Part shown: positions 1 to 8,670 of the stretch, one piece after another
Numbering within the stretch: the stretch's first letter is position 1
How the letters are laid out: every line of letters starts with the position of its first letter
Assembly (NCBI GenBank): GCA_023622545.1
Contig: JAMNZA010000042.1
Span: 1-36,568 of the forward strand
Length of the DNA: 36,568 nucleotides
Direction of reading: 5' to 3'
Origin: Methanobacteriota archaeon
GTDB taxonomy: Archaea; Methanobacteriota_B; Thermococci; Methanofastidiosales; Methanofastidiosaceae
Position numbers and translations under genes: made by a program
The notes under the pieces: model-generated
What the model was told of the DNA's origin: nothing
What the model saw: only the letters and a program-made list of their open reading frames with translations
The model's database searches: none

Positions 1-53
1 CATCCTGCAAATAATATTAATATTCCTAAGAAAATAACTAAGAATTTTTTCAT
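1..53 (-). CDS. N-terminus of a probable lipoprotein (cut by window edge)
   Basis: On the minus strand an ATG at 53-51 opens a frame reading MKKFLVIFLGILILFAG. The next codon is cut after TG, so it is probably a Cys codon. That is a short basic start, a hydrophobic core and a likely lipobox, meaning a lipid-anchored exported protein. The start is set by a strong AGGAGG ribosome site about 8 nt upstream, lying just inside the end of the previous gene (stop at 72-70). It is probably the third gene of the TrxB / dual-thioredoxin operon, so a thiol-redox role is possible, but the mature part is outside the window. Confidence 0.6.
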   Translation of the reverse strand, partial: MKKFLVIFLGILILFAG

Positions 54-69
54 ATTTTGACCTCCTAGT

Positions 70-792
70 TTATGAAGATACTACTACATAATTAATAAAT
101 GATTCCTCGTCCATCAGTCCTTCTTTTCTGAAACTTTCATTAATTATCGTTGTAGGAACAGCAGTAATTTTATAGTTCTTGCTGTAATCTTCGAATTCAT
201 TTGACATTATTACAACTGTAGATATCTTGTCTGAAACAATTGAATATTTGTCTGCTATTCTAACCATGTCAGGGCATGAAGGGCATGTAGATGTTACAAA
301 TATTTTTACCTCAATTGGATTTTTTATAGTATTTAATTTCTTTGTTATATCTTCAGTTGCTTGTGGTTTCGACATAGACGAGTAAATCATAGCTTCAAAA
401 AGTGGATTAAATTCTCTTCCACCTGGGAATCCATAATGTTTAATCCCATAATCATCTTCTCCAATTACTACTATAGCTGGAACTAGTTCGATATCATATC
501 TTGCAGCCATTTCTTTATCTTTATCTACGTCATACACTTTCAGATCTATTTTATTTGAAAGTTGATCTATTTCTTTCATTAATGTTTCAGTTTTAGAGCA
601 GCTAAAACATTCATTATCTGATTTAAAGAATAATATATCTATATTACCATCCATATTAACTAGTATTTTATTAAGCTCTATTTTGTCTGCATCTGAAAGT
701 ACCTTATCTGGATTGGATTCATTACATCCAGCCAAAAATAATGTACCTATTATCATTAAACTTGTAAATATATATTTTATTTTTTTGTCCAT
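70..792 (-). CDS. Lipoprotein with two thioredoxin/glutaredoxin-like domains
   Basis: A 240-residue exported thiol-disulfide protein. Residues 1-23 form a lipoprotein signal ending in LAGC (C23), so the protein should be tethered outside the membrane. Two thioredoxin-like folds follow. The first, about 50-140, has C62-F-S-C65 and the cis-proline segment VPA near 104. The second, about 158-235, has C170-P-S-C173 and VPT. The tandem arrangement resembles archaeal protein disulfide oxidoreductase (PDO), which is usually cytoplasmic and not a lipoprotein. The gene starts inside the 3' end of the upstream TrxB-like gene (16-nt overlap), indicating translational coupling. I infer a role in disulfide formation or reduction of envelope proteins. 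How electrons would cross from a cytoplasmic reductase is not explained here. Confidence 0.8.
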   Translation of the reverse strand: MDKKIKYIFTSLMIIGTLFLAGCNESNPDKVLSDADKIELNKILVNMDGNIDILFFKSDNECFSCSKTETLMKEIDQLSNKIDLKVYDVDKDKEMAARYDIELVPAIVVIGEDDYGIKHYGFPGGREFNPLFEAMIYSSMSKPQATEDITKKLNTIKNPIEVKIFVTSTCPSCPDMVRIADKYSIVSDKISTVVIMSNEFEDYSKNYKITAVPTTIINESFRKEGLMDEESFINYVVVSS

Positions 793-1706
793 AATTTTCC
801 CTTTGACCTTTCAATATCATCAAATATACTTTTTATAGCAATTATGCCTTCACTTGCAGCTGTCAAAATTTGCTGGAACCCATTTGAGCCAGAGGATACA
901 TCTCCAGCTGCATAAACTCTATCAACATTTGTTTTTTGAGTAGTGTCGACTGCAATAAAGCCTTTCTCGTTGATTGTGATCCCAAGTTCCTTAGCACAAC
1001 AACATTCAGGAATCGAACCAATCTCTACAAATACTCCATCAACTGGAATAACTCTTCCATCTTCTAATTTAACACCTTCAACAAATTCTTTTCCCATCAC
1101 TTCTATGACATTAGAATTGTACAAAACTTCTATTTTTGGATTTGTGATGACCCTATCAATCCAGATTAATTCTCCCCTTAACTTTTCTTTTCTATAAATT
1201 ATATACACTTTTTCTGCCATAGAAGAAAGTAATATTGCCCCCATATTTGCAGCATCACTTCCTCCAATGACTGCAACTGTTTTACCTCTGTAAAAAAAGG
1301 CATCACATGTAACACAATAACTTACACCCTTACCGTAGAAGTTAGCCTCTCCAGGAACACCTAGTTTTCTTCTTTTCGTACCTGTAGCAATTAATAGGTA
1401 TTTTGCTTTTATTTCTTGGTCATTAAGATTTAGAACGAATAAGTCATTTTCTCTACTTACAGAATATACGTGTTTTTCTAGAATTGGGATTTCAAATGTC
1501 TTCAGATGTTCTCTGAATTTTTGCATCAACTCGAAACCAGATATTGCTCCAAACCCAGGATAGTTTTCTATAAGATGTGCACTCTGTGCAGTGCCTCCCA
1601 AAGAGTTAGATATTAGTATTGCGTTTAACTTAAACCTTGCCGCATAGATGCCTGCAGAAATCCCAGCAGGACCTCCTCCAATTATAGCGACATCAAAAAC
1701 ATCCAT
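777..1706 (-). CDS. trxB: Thioredoxin reductase-like FAD enzyme
   Basis: 309 residues, normal length for low-molecular-weight thioredoxin reductase, a cytoplasmic flavoenzyme that reduces thioredoxin-like proteins. Seen: FAD-binding GGGPAG near 10-15, the redox pair C131-V-T-C134 followed by DAFFY, a second nucleotide-binding segment at 146-160, and a C-terminal AAGDV FAD motif near 266-270. The pyridine-nucleotide region departs from the usual pattern: GGSDAAN where GGGxxAxE is typical, and YRKEKLRG where HRRxxxRA recognises NADPH. The donor could therefore be NADH or, as in the deazaflavin-dependent archaeal reductases, F420H2. Three consecutive cysteines (235-237) are unusual. It overlaps and is probably co-transcribed with the dual-thioredoxin lipoprotein. 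A TATA-like GCTTAAAAG at 1736-1728 would give a leaderless mRNA. Confidence 0.85.
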   Translation of the reverse strand: MDVFDVAIIGGGPAGISAGIYAARFKLNAILISNSLGGTAQSAHLIENYPGFGAISGFELMQKFREHLKTFEIPILEKHVYSVSRENDLFVLNLNDQEIKAKYLLIATGTKRRKLGVPGEANFYGKGVSYCVTCDAFFYRGKTVAVIGGSDAANMGAILLSSMAEKVYIIYRKEKLRGELIWIDRVITNPKIEVLYNSNVIEVMGKEFVEGVKLEDGRVIPVDGVFVEIGSIPECCCAKELGITINEKGFIAVDTTQKTNVDRVYAAGDVSSGSNGFQQILTAASEGIIAIKSIFDDIERSKGKLWTKK

Positions 1707-1769
1707 AAAATCTTAAATTTATGAAATCTTTTAAGCCTATCTGTGATAAAATCACCACATAAATAAACG

Positions 1770-1777
1770 TTATAAAA
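1770..1777 (+). promoter_or_regulatory. TATA box of endonuclease Q gene (leaderless)
   Basis: TTATAAAA is centred about 25 nt before the ATG at 1798. There is no Shine-Dalgarno sequence between them, so transcription should start at or next to the start codon. Confidence 0.5.
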
Positions 1778-1797
1778 CTAGATATTCTAATATTTTC

Positions 1798-2994
1798 ATG
1801 ATTAATGTTGATTTTCATATACATTCCAAGTATTCAGGCGGCACTTCAGGTAATATGGAAATTCCTGTTATCGCTGAGCAATCTATATTCAAAGGACTAA
1901 ATACTATTGGGTCGGGGGATTGTCTTAACAAAAACTGGCTCGATCATTTTGTTTCTTCTGTAAAAAAAGTAGATGAAGGTACATTTGAGCATAAGAGTGG
2001 TATTAGGTTCATTCTTACTACGGAGGTTGAAGATTATAGAAGAGTTCATCATGTTATTCTATTTCCTTCTCTTTCGGCAGTTCAAGAATTTCGGGATACA
2101 ATAAAAGATAAATCCCCAAATCTAGATACAGATGGAAGGTGTAATATTAATTTAGCAGGTGATGAGCTTTTAGATATTGTATCAAATATCGACGGCTTAA
2201 TAGGCCCATCTCATGCATTCACCCCATGGACATCTATATACAAAGAATATAACAGTCTTGAAGAATGCTACAAAACTAAAAATATCCCTTTCCTAGAACT
2301 TGGACTTTCTGCCGATACTCAAATGGCAGATTGCATTTCAGAGTTGAAGAATGTTACTTTCATGACTAACTCAGATGCTCATTCGCCTTGGCCCCATAGA
2401 ATAGGCAGAGAGTTTAATCGATTAAAGGTTAAAGACAACACTTATGATGAAATAATTAACGCAATTAAGAGGCGTGGTGGAAATGAATTTGTCCTTAATG
2501 TTGGAATTGATCCAGACCTTGGCAAATACCACATGACTGCATGTACAAGATGTTATAAAAAATATTCTTGGGATAAAGCCAAAGAAACAAAATATAGGTG
2601 TACTTGTGGCGGGCTAATCAAAAAAGGTGTTGTAGATAGAATAAATGAGCTTCATGACCAAGAAGTTATCCACCCTCCACATAGGCCAAGATACATAAAA
2701 ACAATTCCCTTAGCAGAGATTTTAGTTGAGGCTCTAGGACTTTCTTCAGTTAACTCAAAAAAAGTCCAAAATCTCTGGAAGTTATTAGTCGAATCATTCA
2801 AAAATGAAATCAATGTTCTGATAGTGACTCCAAAAGAAGAAATAGAAAGGATAGCAGGTGAAAAAGTAGCTCAGGCAATTATCGATTTCAGAGAGGGAAA
2901 AATTTACATTGAACCAGGTGGAGGTGGGATGTACGGAAAGGCCTACCTCAATAAAAAGAATATTAATCAATCAAGTTTGGATGGATACTTATAA
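1798..2994 (+). CDS. endoQ: Endonuclease Q (PHP-domain DNA repair nuclease)
   Basis: 398 residues. EndoQ, characterised in Pyrococcus and found in Thermococcales and some methanogens, nicks DNA 5' of deaminated bases (uracil, hypoxanthine) and abasic sites. The N-terminal PHP domain is clear: HIH metal ligands at H7 and H9, further acidic/His positions (E76, H84), GPSHAF near 136-141 and NSDAHS at 191-196. A zinc ribbon follows with C249, C252, C268 and C270. The C-terminus has a helix-hairpin-like segment near 355-370 (IAGEKVAQAIIDFR) and the GGGGMYGK tail typical of the family. The whole-length pattern matches the TIGR00375 family. It is a single gene, divergent from trxB and convergent with the small ORF ending at 2996. 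Confidence 0.88.
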   Translation: MINVDFHIHSKYSGGTSGNMEIPVIAEQSIFKGLNTIGSGDCLNKNWLDHFVSSVKKVDEGTFEHKSGIRFILTTEVEDYRRVHHVILFPSLSAVQEFRDTIKDKSPNLDTDGRCNINLAGDELLDIVSNIDGLIGPSHAFTPWTSIYKEYNSLEECYKTKNIPFLELGLSADTQMADCISELKNVTFMTNSDAHSPWPHRIGREFNRLKVKDNTYDEIINAIKRRGGNEFVLNVGIDPDLGKYHMTACTRCYKKYSWDKAKETKYRCTCGGLIKKGVVDRINELHDQEVIHPPHRPRYIKTIPLAEILVEALGLSSVNSKKVQNLWKLLVESFKNEINVLIVTPKEEIERIAGEKVAQAIIDFREGKIYIEPGGGGMYGKAYLNKKNINQSSLDGYL

Positions 2995-2995
2995 T

Positions 2996-3220
2996 TTAAC
3001 TTTCAAAAAGAGTCTTTACAACTAAGATGACCTTTTCAGTGTCTCCAGAAAAACGTGCTACAAATCCCTGTTTCAATTTTTTTATATCAAGATGAACATC
3101 TGCGGGTAAACTTATCTCTCTTAGATTTTCGACTTCTTCCCTAGAGATAAAAATATCTCTAACAAAAACGTCCTTCTTTTGGTGTTGCTTTGCCCTTTCA
3201 AAAATCTTTTGAGTAACCAA
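2996..3220 (-). CDS. Small hypothetical protein (74 aa)
   Basis: A 74-residue, lysine- and valine-rich soluble protein with no signal or membrane segment. The pattern suggests an N-terminal helix, then alternating strands ending in a helix. I do not recognise the family. The start is a TTG at 3220 with GGGGA a few bases upstream. No ATG lies nearby, so the start is moderately uncertain. It is convergent with endoQ, with stop codons one base apart, and divergent from the 48-aa gene at 3327. Confidence 0.55.
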   Translation of the reverse strand: MVTQKIFERAKQHQKKDVFVRDIFISREEVENLREISLPADVHLDIKKLKQGFVARFSGDTEKVILVVKTLFES

Positions 3221-3285
3221 AGTATCCCCAAATATTATTATTGATTTTGGAATATATAAAATTAATTAAAATAAATTCAACAATA

Positions 3286-3296
3286 GAAATATAAAT
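3286..3296 (+). promoter_or_regulatory. TATA-like element for the 3327-4841 gene group
   Basis: AAATATAAAT lies about 35 nt upstream of the ATG at 3327. The gap leaves room for a short leader carrying the ribosome site GAAAGGGA at 3313-3320. Confidence 0.4.
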
Positions 3297-3326
3297 AATA
3301 ATTTCCAATAGAAGAAAGGGATAAAA

Positions 3327-3473
3327 ATGTCAAAAGTTGAAGTATCTATCAATGGGAAGGATATAGACTTGAATCCTTTTGTTGAAGAGTTCATTAAAAA
3401 TACTGTGAAAGGAATGGTGTCTACCCTTAGAGGGTATGAGAAGGGAAAAATAAAAATTGAGATTGAGGATTAA
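3327..3473 (+). CDS. Conserved-looking small archaeal protein (48 aa)
   Basis: A 48-codon gene. The ATG at 3327 follows GAAAGGGA by 6 nt and the frame runs MSKVEVSINGKDIDLNPF... to TAA at 3471-3473. The protein has an acidic/basic strand-turn start, an amphipathic central helix with GMVSTLRGYE, and a charged final strand (KIKIEIED). I recall similar about 50-residue proteins of unknown function with an NPF...GMV..L.GY pattern in methanogens and Thermococcales, but cannot check. The next gene starts one base after its stop, so the two are translationally coupled. Confidence 0.65.
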   Translation: MSKVEVSINGKDIDLNPFVEEFIKNTVKGMVSTLRGYEKGKIKIEIED

Positions 3474-3474
3474 A

Positions 3475-3966
3475 ATGGTATCCGTATTAATAGTCTATTA
3501 CACCAAATCTGGGAACACTAAAGAAATGGCTAACATGATAGCTGCTTATATAAGAAACGAGAATGTAGATGTTGAAGTGAGAGATGTTTTTGATACAACT
3601 CCTGAATACTTATTAGAATACGATGGGATTATACTCGGGTCTCCAACTTATTATGGGGATATGGCAGCTGAAATGAAAGAACTAATAGATAAAAGTGTCA
3701 AATACCATGGTGAGCTTTCCGGTAAGCTTGGGGGTGCATTTACATCAAGTGCATATATCGGAGGAGGAAATGAAACTACTCTTTTATCTATACTAAAAGC
3801 TATGCTAATCCATGGAATGGTAGTTGTAGGTGTTCATAATGCCGACCACTATGGCCCTGTAGCAATTGGTTCACCTGATGAGAGAGCAGAAAAACAATGT
3901 AGAGTCTATGCTAAAAAATTCGCTGACACCCTAAAAAGTCTTAAAGGATTCGATATAGTTGATTAA
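3475..3966 (+). CDS. Flavodoxin-like / WrbA-type NAD(P)H:quinone oxidoreductase
   Basis: 163 residues with the alpha/beta flavodoxin fold. The FMN phosphate loop is YTKSGNTKEMA at 9-19, and the isoalloxazine-contacting segment is GSPTYYGDM near 57-64, as in WrbA-like proteins. A third FMN-contact region follows around SSAYIGGG. Members reduce quinones or act as flavin electron carriers in the cytoplasm; the partner is unknown. I chose the ATG at 3475 (MVSVLIVYY) because it begins exactly at the first beta strand and has GAGGAT just upstream inside the 48-aa gene. An earlier start at 3457 would overlap that gene and add non-family residues. The stop overlaps the next gene's ATG (TAATG). Confidence 0.82.
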   Translation: MVSVLIVYYTKSGNTKEMANMIAAYIRNENVDVEVRDVFDTTPEYLLEYDGIILGSPTYYGDMAAEMKELIDKSVKYHGELSGKLGGAFTSSAYIGGGNETTLLSILKAMLIHGMVVVGVHNADHYGPVAIGSPDERAEKQCRVYAKKFADTLKSLKGFDIVD

Positions 3967-4841
3967 TGATGATAGTACCTGATAACTATGGAGGTCTTGA
4001 AGACCAATTCTCTAATTATGAGAATTCGTATTTTGTTGTGTTGCCTGCCCCTCTTGAGAAGACCGTTTCTTATAAAGGCGGTACATCCCTAGGGCCAAAA
4101 GCTATCATAAATGCAAGTCAGAATATGGAGCTTTTCGATGAGGAATTTTTTGTTTCTACTTGTACCATGGGCATCCACACAAAAGATGAAATTAACTGTA
4201 AGCAAGAAATGGAAATTGTAATGCAACAAATAGAAGAAGAATCTTTTAAGATTTTTAATGATAATAGATTTCTATGTGTTCTTGGTGGTGAGCACTCTGT
4301 TTCTCAGGCCCCCATCAAGGCTGCAAACAGGGCCTTTGACAATCTCTCTGTCCTACAATTTGATGCACACCTTGATCTTAGAGACGCTTACTTAGGAGAC
4401 AAATACAGTCATGCTTCTGTAATATCACGAGTTGAAGAAATATTGCCCATAGTCCAAGTTGGTATAAGAAGTTTCTCAGAAGAAGAATATGAGAAAATAA
4501 AAAATGGCAGTTACAATATTTTCTATGCCAAGGACATTCACGACAATAAAACTTGGTTTAATAGAGCAATTGAAAATCTATCTGAAAATGTATACATAAC
4601 ATTTGACATTGATGCATTTGACCCTTCATTAATACCTGGAACTGGAACACCTGAGCCTGGAGGACTATCGTGGTATCTAGTATGCGACTTTTTAAAGGAA
4701 GTTTTTTTCCATAGAAATGTTGTTGGGGTAGATATTGTTGAGGTAGCACCCCAAGAAAATTCTACAGTTTCAGAATTTGTTGCCAGTAAGCTACTATACA
4801 AAATGATGACGTATAAGTACATAAAAATGAATGATATTTAG
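3966..4841 (+). CDS. speB: Agmatinase-family ureohydrolase
   Basis: 291 residues, the usual size. Agmatinase hydrolyses agmatine to putrescine and urea, the archaeal route from arginine to polyamines. The binuclear manganese ligands are all visible: H110 in GGEH, D133/H135/D137 in DAHLD, and D214/D216 in DIDAFDP, followed by the family signature PGTGTPEPGG. Arginase or another ureohydrolase cannot be excluded without a phylogeny, but archaeal members with GGEHS are usually agmatinases. The start is ATGATG at 3966 or 3969, overlapping the stop of the flavodoxin gene. The next 196 nt are an A+T-rich promoter region. Confidence 0.82.
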   Translation: MMIVPDNYGGLEDQFSNYENSYFVVLPAPLEKTVSYKGGTSLGPKAIINASQNMELFDEEFFVSTCTMGIHTKDEINCKQEMEIVMQQIEEESFKIFNDNRFLCVLGGEHSVSQAPIKAANRAFDNLSVLQFDAHLDLRDAYLGDKYSHASVISRVEEILPIVQVGIRSFSEEEYEKIKNGSYNIFYAKDIHDNKTWFNRAIENLSENVYITFDIDAFDPSLIPGTGTPEPGGLSWYLVCDFLKEVFFHRNVVGVDIVEVAPQENSTVSEFVASKLLYKMMTYKYIKMNDI

Positions 4842-4963
4842 GCCTATTATTATATAACATAGTTCTAAATTGGCTATAATATGCAAAATCTTATATTTAA
4901 AATATATTTTTTTAATTATTTTTAACTTATTTTTTGTAGTTTAAAATAAAAATAAACAAAAGA

Positions 4964-5030
4964 TTTTTAAAGCATATTTTATTCACTTAAAACAACTACC
5001 CTATAAAGGTAAGAGAAATAATTTTGGAGG
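4964..5030 (+). promoter_or_regulatory. Putative promoter and leader of malonate/biotin operon
   Basis: Within the 196-nt gap 4842-5037, TTTTTAAAG at 4964-4972 is a good archaeal TATA candidate. It would start RNA near 4995, leaving a leader of about 43 nt that contains the ribosome site TGGAGG at 5025-5030, eight bases before ATG 5038. A second TATA-like CTATAAAG at 5001-5008 would start RNA after the ribosome site and is less likely. Confidence 0.45.
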
Positions 5031-5037
5031 AAAATAA

Positions 5038-5523
5038 ATGTTGAACTTAGAGTCTTTAATATCAATTCTTGAAGCTTGTAAAAAAAACAATATTGCAGAG
5101 TTGGTAGTCAGAAAGGATTCCGTTGAAATTAGAACTGTTGTTGCCGGTGGAAGCGGCGCTGTACATGCTGTTCAGCCTCAGATTTCCATGCCTGCAGCAG
5201 TAACGTCAGCAGGATCCGTTGAAGCAGCACCAGCAGCCGAAGAAAAGGCAGCACCAAAGGCAGCTGCAGCATCAAACTTGATTGAATTAACAGCCCCAAC
5301 GCCTGGAGTAAGTTATGTATACCCAGGAACTACAATTGATAAGAAACCCCTTCCAAAAGAAGGAGATATAGTTGAAGCTGGACAAGTTGTAGCACTTGTT
5401 GAAGCAATGAAAATGTTTAATGAAGTTACAGCACCAAGAAAAGCAAAAATTGCAGAGATTAAAGTAACAAATGAAACTCTTGTCAAAGTCGGACAGGTCC
5501 TAATGCTTCTCGAGCCTCTCTAA
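5038..5523 (+). CDS. accB: Biotin carboxyl carrier protein, AccB type
   Basis: 161 residues. It carries biotin between a carboxylase/decarboxylase and a carboxyltransferase. Three parts are visible. Residues 1-33 form an N-terminal helix-strand region like bacterial AccB (LISILEACKKNNIAELVV). Residues 40-80 are an Ala/Pro/Glu-rich flexible linker. Residues 81-161 form the biotinyl domain with EAMKM, biotin lysine K125. The insertion VSYVYPGTTIDKK at 91-103 corresponds to the AccB 'thumb', absent from most other biotinyl domains. This makes it look like an acetyl-CoA-carboxylase carrier and not a Malonomonas MadF. It is first in the operon, 28 nt before mdcA, with TGGAGG before its ATG. No biotin ligase gene is in the window. 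Confidence 0.87.
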   Translation: MLNLESLISILEACKKNNIAELVVRKDSVEIRTVVAGGSGAVHAVQPQISMPAAVTSAGSVEAAPAAEEKAAPKAAAASNLIELTAPTPGVSYVYPGTTIDKKPLPKEGDIVEAGQVVALVEAMKMFNEVTAPRKAKIAEIKVTNETLVKVGQVLMLLEPL

Positions 5524-5551
5524 ACTGGGTAATCCCTACTAAGGTGATAAT

Positions 5552-7297
5552 ATGGAAGATGTTAACTACCTAAGGGATATATTCCAGACACCCAGTAAAG
5601 GTGCAGGAATACCCTATGATGATAAGATACAGAGAGCAAAAAAGGGATGGGACAAAAAAGGAGAGGACACGGAAAAAAGACTTTCCGAAGCAAAAAAGTT
5701 CGTTAAGACAGGAACAAAGATTATTGAACCAGCAGATGCGATTGCTCTTTTGGAAACAGTCATAAAACCAGGTGACAGAGTTTCCATAGAGGGAGACAAT
5801 CAGAAGCAGGCAAACTTTCTTGCAAAATGTTTAGCAAAAGTAAGCCCTTCTAAAGTAAATAATATTCACATGGTACAATCTGTCTTGGCTTTACCAGAAC
5901 ATCTTGATATTTTTGAAAAAGGTATTGCCTCAAAAGTAGATTTCTGTTATTCTGGTCCAGTTGGAGCAAGACTTGCAAACATGGTCATGAGTGGAAAGAT
6001 AACAATAGGTGCTATCCATACCTATATGGAATTGTTCGCTAGAACCTATCTTGACCTCACACCAAAAGTTTGTTTAGTAGCAGCAAACGCAGCAGATAAA
6101 GAAGGAAATCTCTACACAGGATTTAACACAGAAGAAACCCATTCAATAATTGAAGCAACAAAATTTAGAAAAGGTATTGTAATAGTACAAGTCAACCAGA
6201 TAGTCAACAAGGTACCACGTGTTGATATCCCAGGAGGCTGGGTAGACTTTATTATACCAACTGAAGAGCCATACTACATTGAGCCACTCTTTACAAGAGA
6301 TCCTAGATTAATTACAGAATCCCAGATATTTATCGCTATGATGGCTTTAGTCGGAGTCTATGCTAAATATGAAGTTAAAACACTAAATCACGGTATTGGT
6401 TTTAACACAGCAGCAGCCGAACTTTTATTGCCCACATTTGGAGAAGAAATGGGATTGAAAGGAAAGATTTGTACTCACTGGGCATTAAACCCACACCCAA
6501 CAATGATACCCGCTATAGAATCAGGATGGGCAGAATCATTCATGCCATTCGGTAGCGAAGTTGGTATGGAAAAATACATCATGGCAAGACCAGATATATT
6601 CCCAGTTGGCCCAGATGGAACAATGAGATCAAACAGAGTAATGTCACAGGCAGCTGGACACTACGCAGTTGATGCATTCTTTGGTTCAACTCTACAGATA
6701 GACCAATTTGGAAACAGTGCAGCAGCAACAGCAGGCAGAATACCTGGATTCGGTGGAGCTCCCAACATGGCATGTAACGCCCCTGGAAGAAGACACCCAT
6801 CAAAGGGATGGTTGCTAGCTTCTCAAGAAGACGGAATGAGAGAATCATTAATCGGTCCAATAGCTAGAGGAAGAAAACTAGTCGTTCAGATGGTTGAAAC
6901 ATTTGGAGAAGGAATGGCACCAGTATTCGTAGAAAAACTAGATGCATTCAAACTTCAAGCCCAAGCTAAATTCCCAATACCCCCAATAATGATTTACGGA
7001 GACGATATCACACACATAGTAACTGAAGAAGGAATAGCATACATACACAAATGTAAATCACTAAAGGAGAGAATGGACGCAATTAAAGCAGTAGCAGGCT
7101 ACACACCATTAGGACTAGCAGCCGATGACTCACAAACTAAAAAGCTAAGAAAGGCGGGAATAGTTTCACTTCCTGAAGATTTAAACATCTCATTTAATGA
7201 TGCAAAAAGATCAAAACTTGCTGCAAAGAGCATGAGTGAACTTGTAGAATGGTCTGGAGGTTTATACGAACCACCAGTCAGATTTAGAAATTGGTAA
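5552..7297 (+). CDS. mdcA: Malonate decarboxylase alpha subunit (malonyl/acetyl-ACP CoA-transferase type)
   Basis: 581 residues, slightly longer than typical MdcA/MadA (about 550). It exchanges acetate on the acyl carrier MdcC for malonate: acetyl-S-ACP + malonate to malonyl-S-ACP + acetate, and the reverse. Family signatures are strong: [13 protein letters not shown] near the N-terminus, [24 protein letters not shown], and the very characteristic [18 protein letters not shown] in the middle, with [18 protein letters not shown] after it. Start ATG 5552 is preceded by AAGGTGA. The gene lies between the biotin carrier and the biotin carboxylase and is followed by the ACP gene. Its presence shows that the system works on acyl-ACP and free carboxylic acids, not acetyl-CoA. 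Confidence 0.92.
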   Translation: MEDVNYLRDIFQTPSKGAGIPYDDKIQRAKKGWDKKGEDTEKRLSEAKKFVKTGTKIIEPADAIALLETVIKPGDRVSIEGDNQKQANFLAKCLAKVSPSKVNNIHMVQSVLALPEHLDIFEKGIASKVDFCYSGPVGARLANMVMSGKITIGAIHTYMELFARTYLDLTPKVCLVAANAADKEGNLYTGFNTEETHSIIEATKFRKGIVIVQVNQIVNKVPRVDIPGGWVDFIIPTEEPYYIEPLFTRDPRLITESQIFIAMMALVGVYAKYEVKTLNHGIGFNTAAAELLLPTFGEEMGLKGKICTHWALNPHPTMIPAIESGWAESFMPFGSEVGMEKYIMARPDIFPVGPDGTMRSNRVMSQAAGHYAVDAFFGSTLQIDQFGNSAAATAGRIPGFGGAPNMACNAPGRRHPSKGWLLASQEDGMRESLIGPIARGRKLVVQMVETFGEGMAPVFVEKLDAFKLQAQAKFPIPPIMIYGDDITHIVTEEGIAYIHKCKSLKERMDAIKAVAGYTPLGLAADDSQTKKLRKAGIVSLPEDLNISFNDAKRSKLAAKSMSELVEWSGGLYEPPVRFRNW

Positions 7298-7308
7298 GGA
7301 GGATTAAT

Positions 7309-8670
7309 ATGTTTAAGAAAGTTCTTGTTGCAAATAGAGGAGAAATCGCTGTAAGAATAATCAGGGCATGTAAAGAAATGGGAATCAAGACAGTTGCTGT
7401 TTACTCTGATGCTGATAAAAACGCACTCCACGTTAAACTAGCTGATGAAGCTGTTAACATTGGACCTGCCCCATCAATTAAAAGTTACTTGAACATGATG
7501 AATATCATAAACGCCGCTATTGTCACGGGCGCAGAAGGTATTCACCCAGGTTACGGATTTCTTGCAGAAAACTCCAGATTTTCAAAGCTTTGTAAAGCCA
7601 ATGGAATCAAATTCATAGGCCCCAGTGCAGAATCAATTGACGCAATGGGGGACAAAGCAACAGCTAAAGATACAATGAAGAAAGGTGGTGTACCTGTTAC
7701 ACCAGGTTCAGATGGAATTATAAAAACAATCGAGGAAGCCGATAAACTCGTAAAGAAGATCGGTTGCCCTGTCATCTGCAAAGCCTCAGCAGGCGGCGGT
7801 GGAAAGGGTATGAGACTTGTCAAGTCTGAAAAAGAGTTAGAATCTGCTTTGAGATCTTGTCAAGCTGAAGCACAGGCTGCATTTGGAAACCCAGATGTAT
7901 ATATTGAGAAATACATCGAACAACCAAGACACGTCGAAATACAGATTATTGCGGATCAGTATGGAAACGCTATATACCTTGGAGAAAGAGATTGTTCAAT
8001 CCAAAGAAGACATCAGAAGCTTGTCGAAGAAGGACCTTCGCCTGCAATATCCCCTGAGATTAGAAAGAGGATGGGAGAGGCCGCAGTAAAGGCAGCTCTT
8101 GCAGCAAACTATGAAGGTGCCGGAACGGTAGAATTCCTTTTCAACGATAAGGAAAATGACTTCTACTTCATGGAGATGAACACAAGGGTCCAAGTAGAAC
8201 ACTGCGTATCTGAGATGATCACAAACATCGATATAGTAAAGACAGGTATAAAAGTAGCAGCTGGAGAAAAACTACCATATGCACAGAAGGATATCCAAAT
8301 AAGGGGACATGCAATTGAATGCAGAATCAATGCAGAAGACCCAAATACATTCGTTCCTTCTCCAGGAGATATAGACAAACTCATTCTACCAGGTGGTCCT
8401 TTTGTCAGAGTAGATACAGCATGTTACCAGGGATACCAGATCCCCCCATTCTACGACTCTCTAATAGCAAAATTGATTGTCTGGGGAGAAGATAGAAATG
8501 AGGCAATTGACAGGATGTACAGAGCTCTCGATGAATTCATTGTTGAAGGTATAAACACAACAATTCCATTCCACAAAAAAGTCATGAAAAACCAGGTATT
8601 TAGAGGAGGAGTATTCCACACCGACTTTATTGATAAACACATGGATAAGTCAAAGAACGGAGGGGACTAA
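7309..8670 (+). CDS. accC: Biotin carboxylase (ATP-grasp), AccC type
   Basis: 453 residues, standard for AccC. It carboxylates carrier-bound biotin using ATP and bicarbonate; the reaction is reversible in principle. Seen: N-terminal [13 protein letters not shown] (7-18), the ATP-grasp region with K117, the glycine-rich loop GGGGKGM at 162-168, the bicarbonate/biotin-site segment [10 protein letters not shown], and the C-terminal domain with [13 protein letters not shown]. All core catalytic motifs look intact. The start is ATG 7309, behind AAGGAGG; an upstream in-frame TTG at 7291 lies inside mdcA and is rejected. It sits between the malonate decarboxylase alpha and ACP genes, which is unusual: Malonomonas-type loci use the MadB membrane decarboxylase instead. 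The two-subunit pyruvate carboxylase PycA is a relative, but no pycB is present. Confidence 0.9.
   Translation: MFKKVLVANRGEIAVRIIRACKEMGIKTVAVYSDADKNALHVKLADEAVNIGPAPSIKSYLNMMNIINAAIVTGAEGIHPGYGFLAENSRFSKLCKANGIKFIGPSAESIDAMGDKATAKDTMKKGGVPVTPGSDGIIKTIEEADKLVKKIGCPVICKASAGGGGKGMRLVKSEKELESALRSCQAEAQAAFGNPDVYIEKYIEQPRHVEIQIIADQYGNAIYLGERDCSIQRRHQKLVEEGPSPAISPEIRKRMGEAAVKAALAANYEGAGTVEFLFNDKENDFYFMEMNTRVQVEHCVSEMITNIDIVKTGIKVAAGEKLPYAQKDIQIRGHAIECRINAEDPNTFVPSPGDIDKLILPGGPFVRVDTACYQGYQIPPFYDSLIAKLIVWGEDRNEAIDRMYRALDEFIVEGINTTIPFHKKVMKNQVFRGGVFHTDFIDKHMDKSKNGGD

Noticed and set aside
4842-5037. Riboswitch or small gene in the gap before the malonate operon
   Set aside because: The stretch is almost all A and T, with no stable paired structure or convincing frame; only TATA candidates and a ribosome site are visible.
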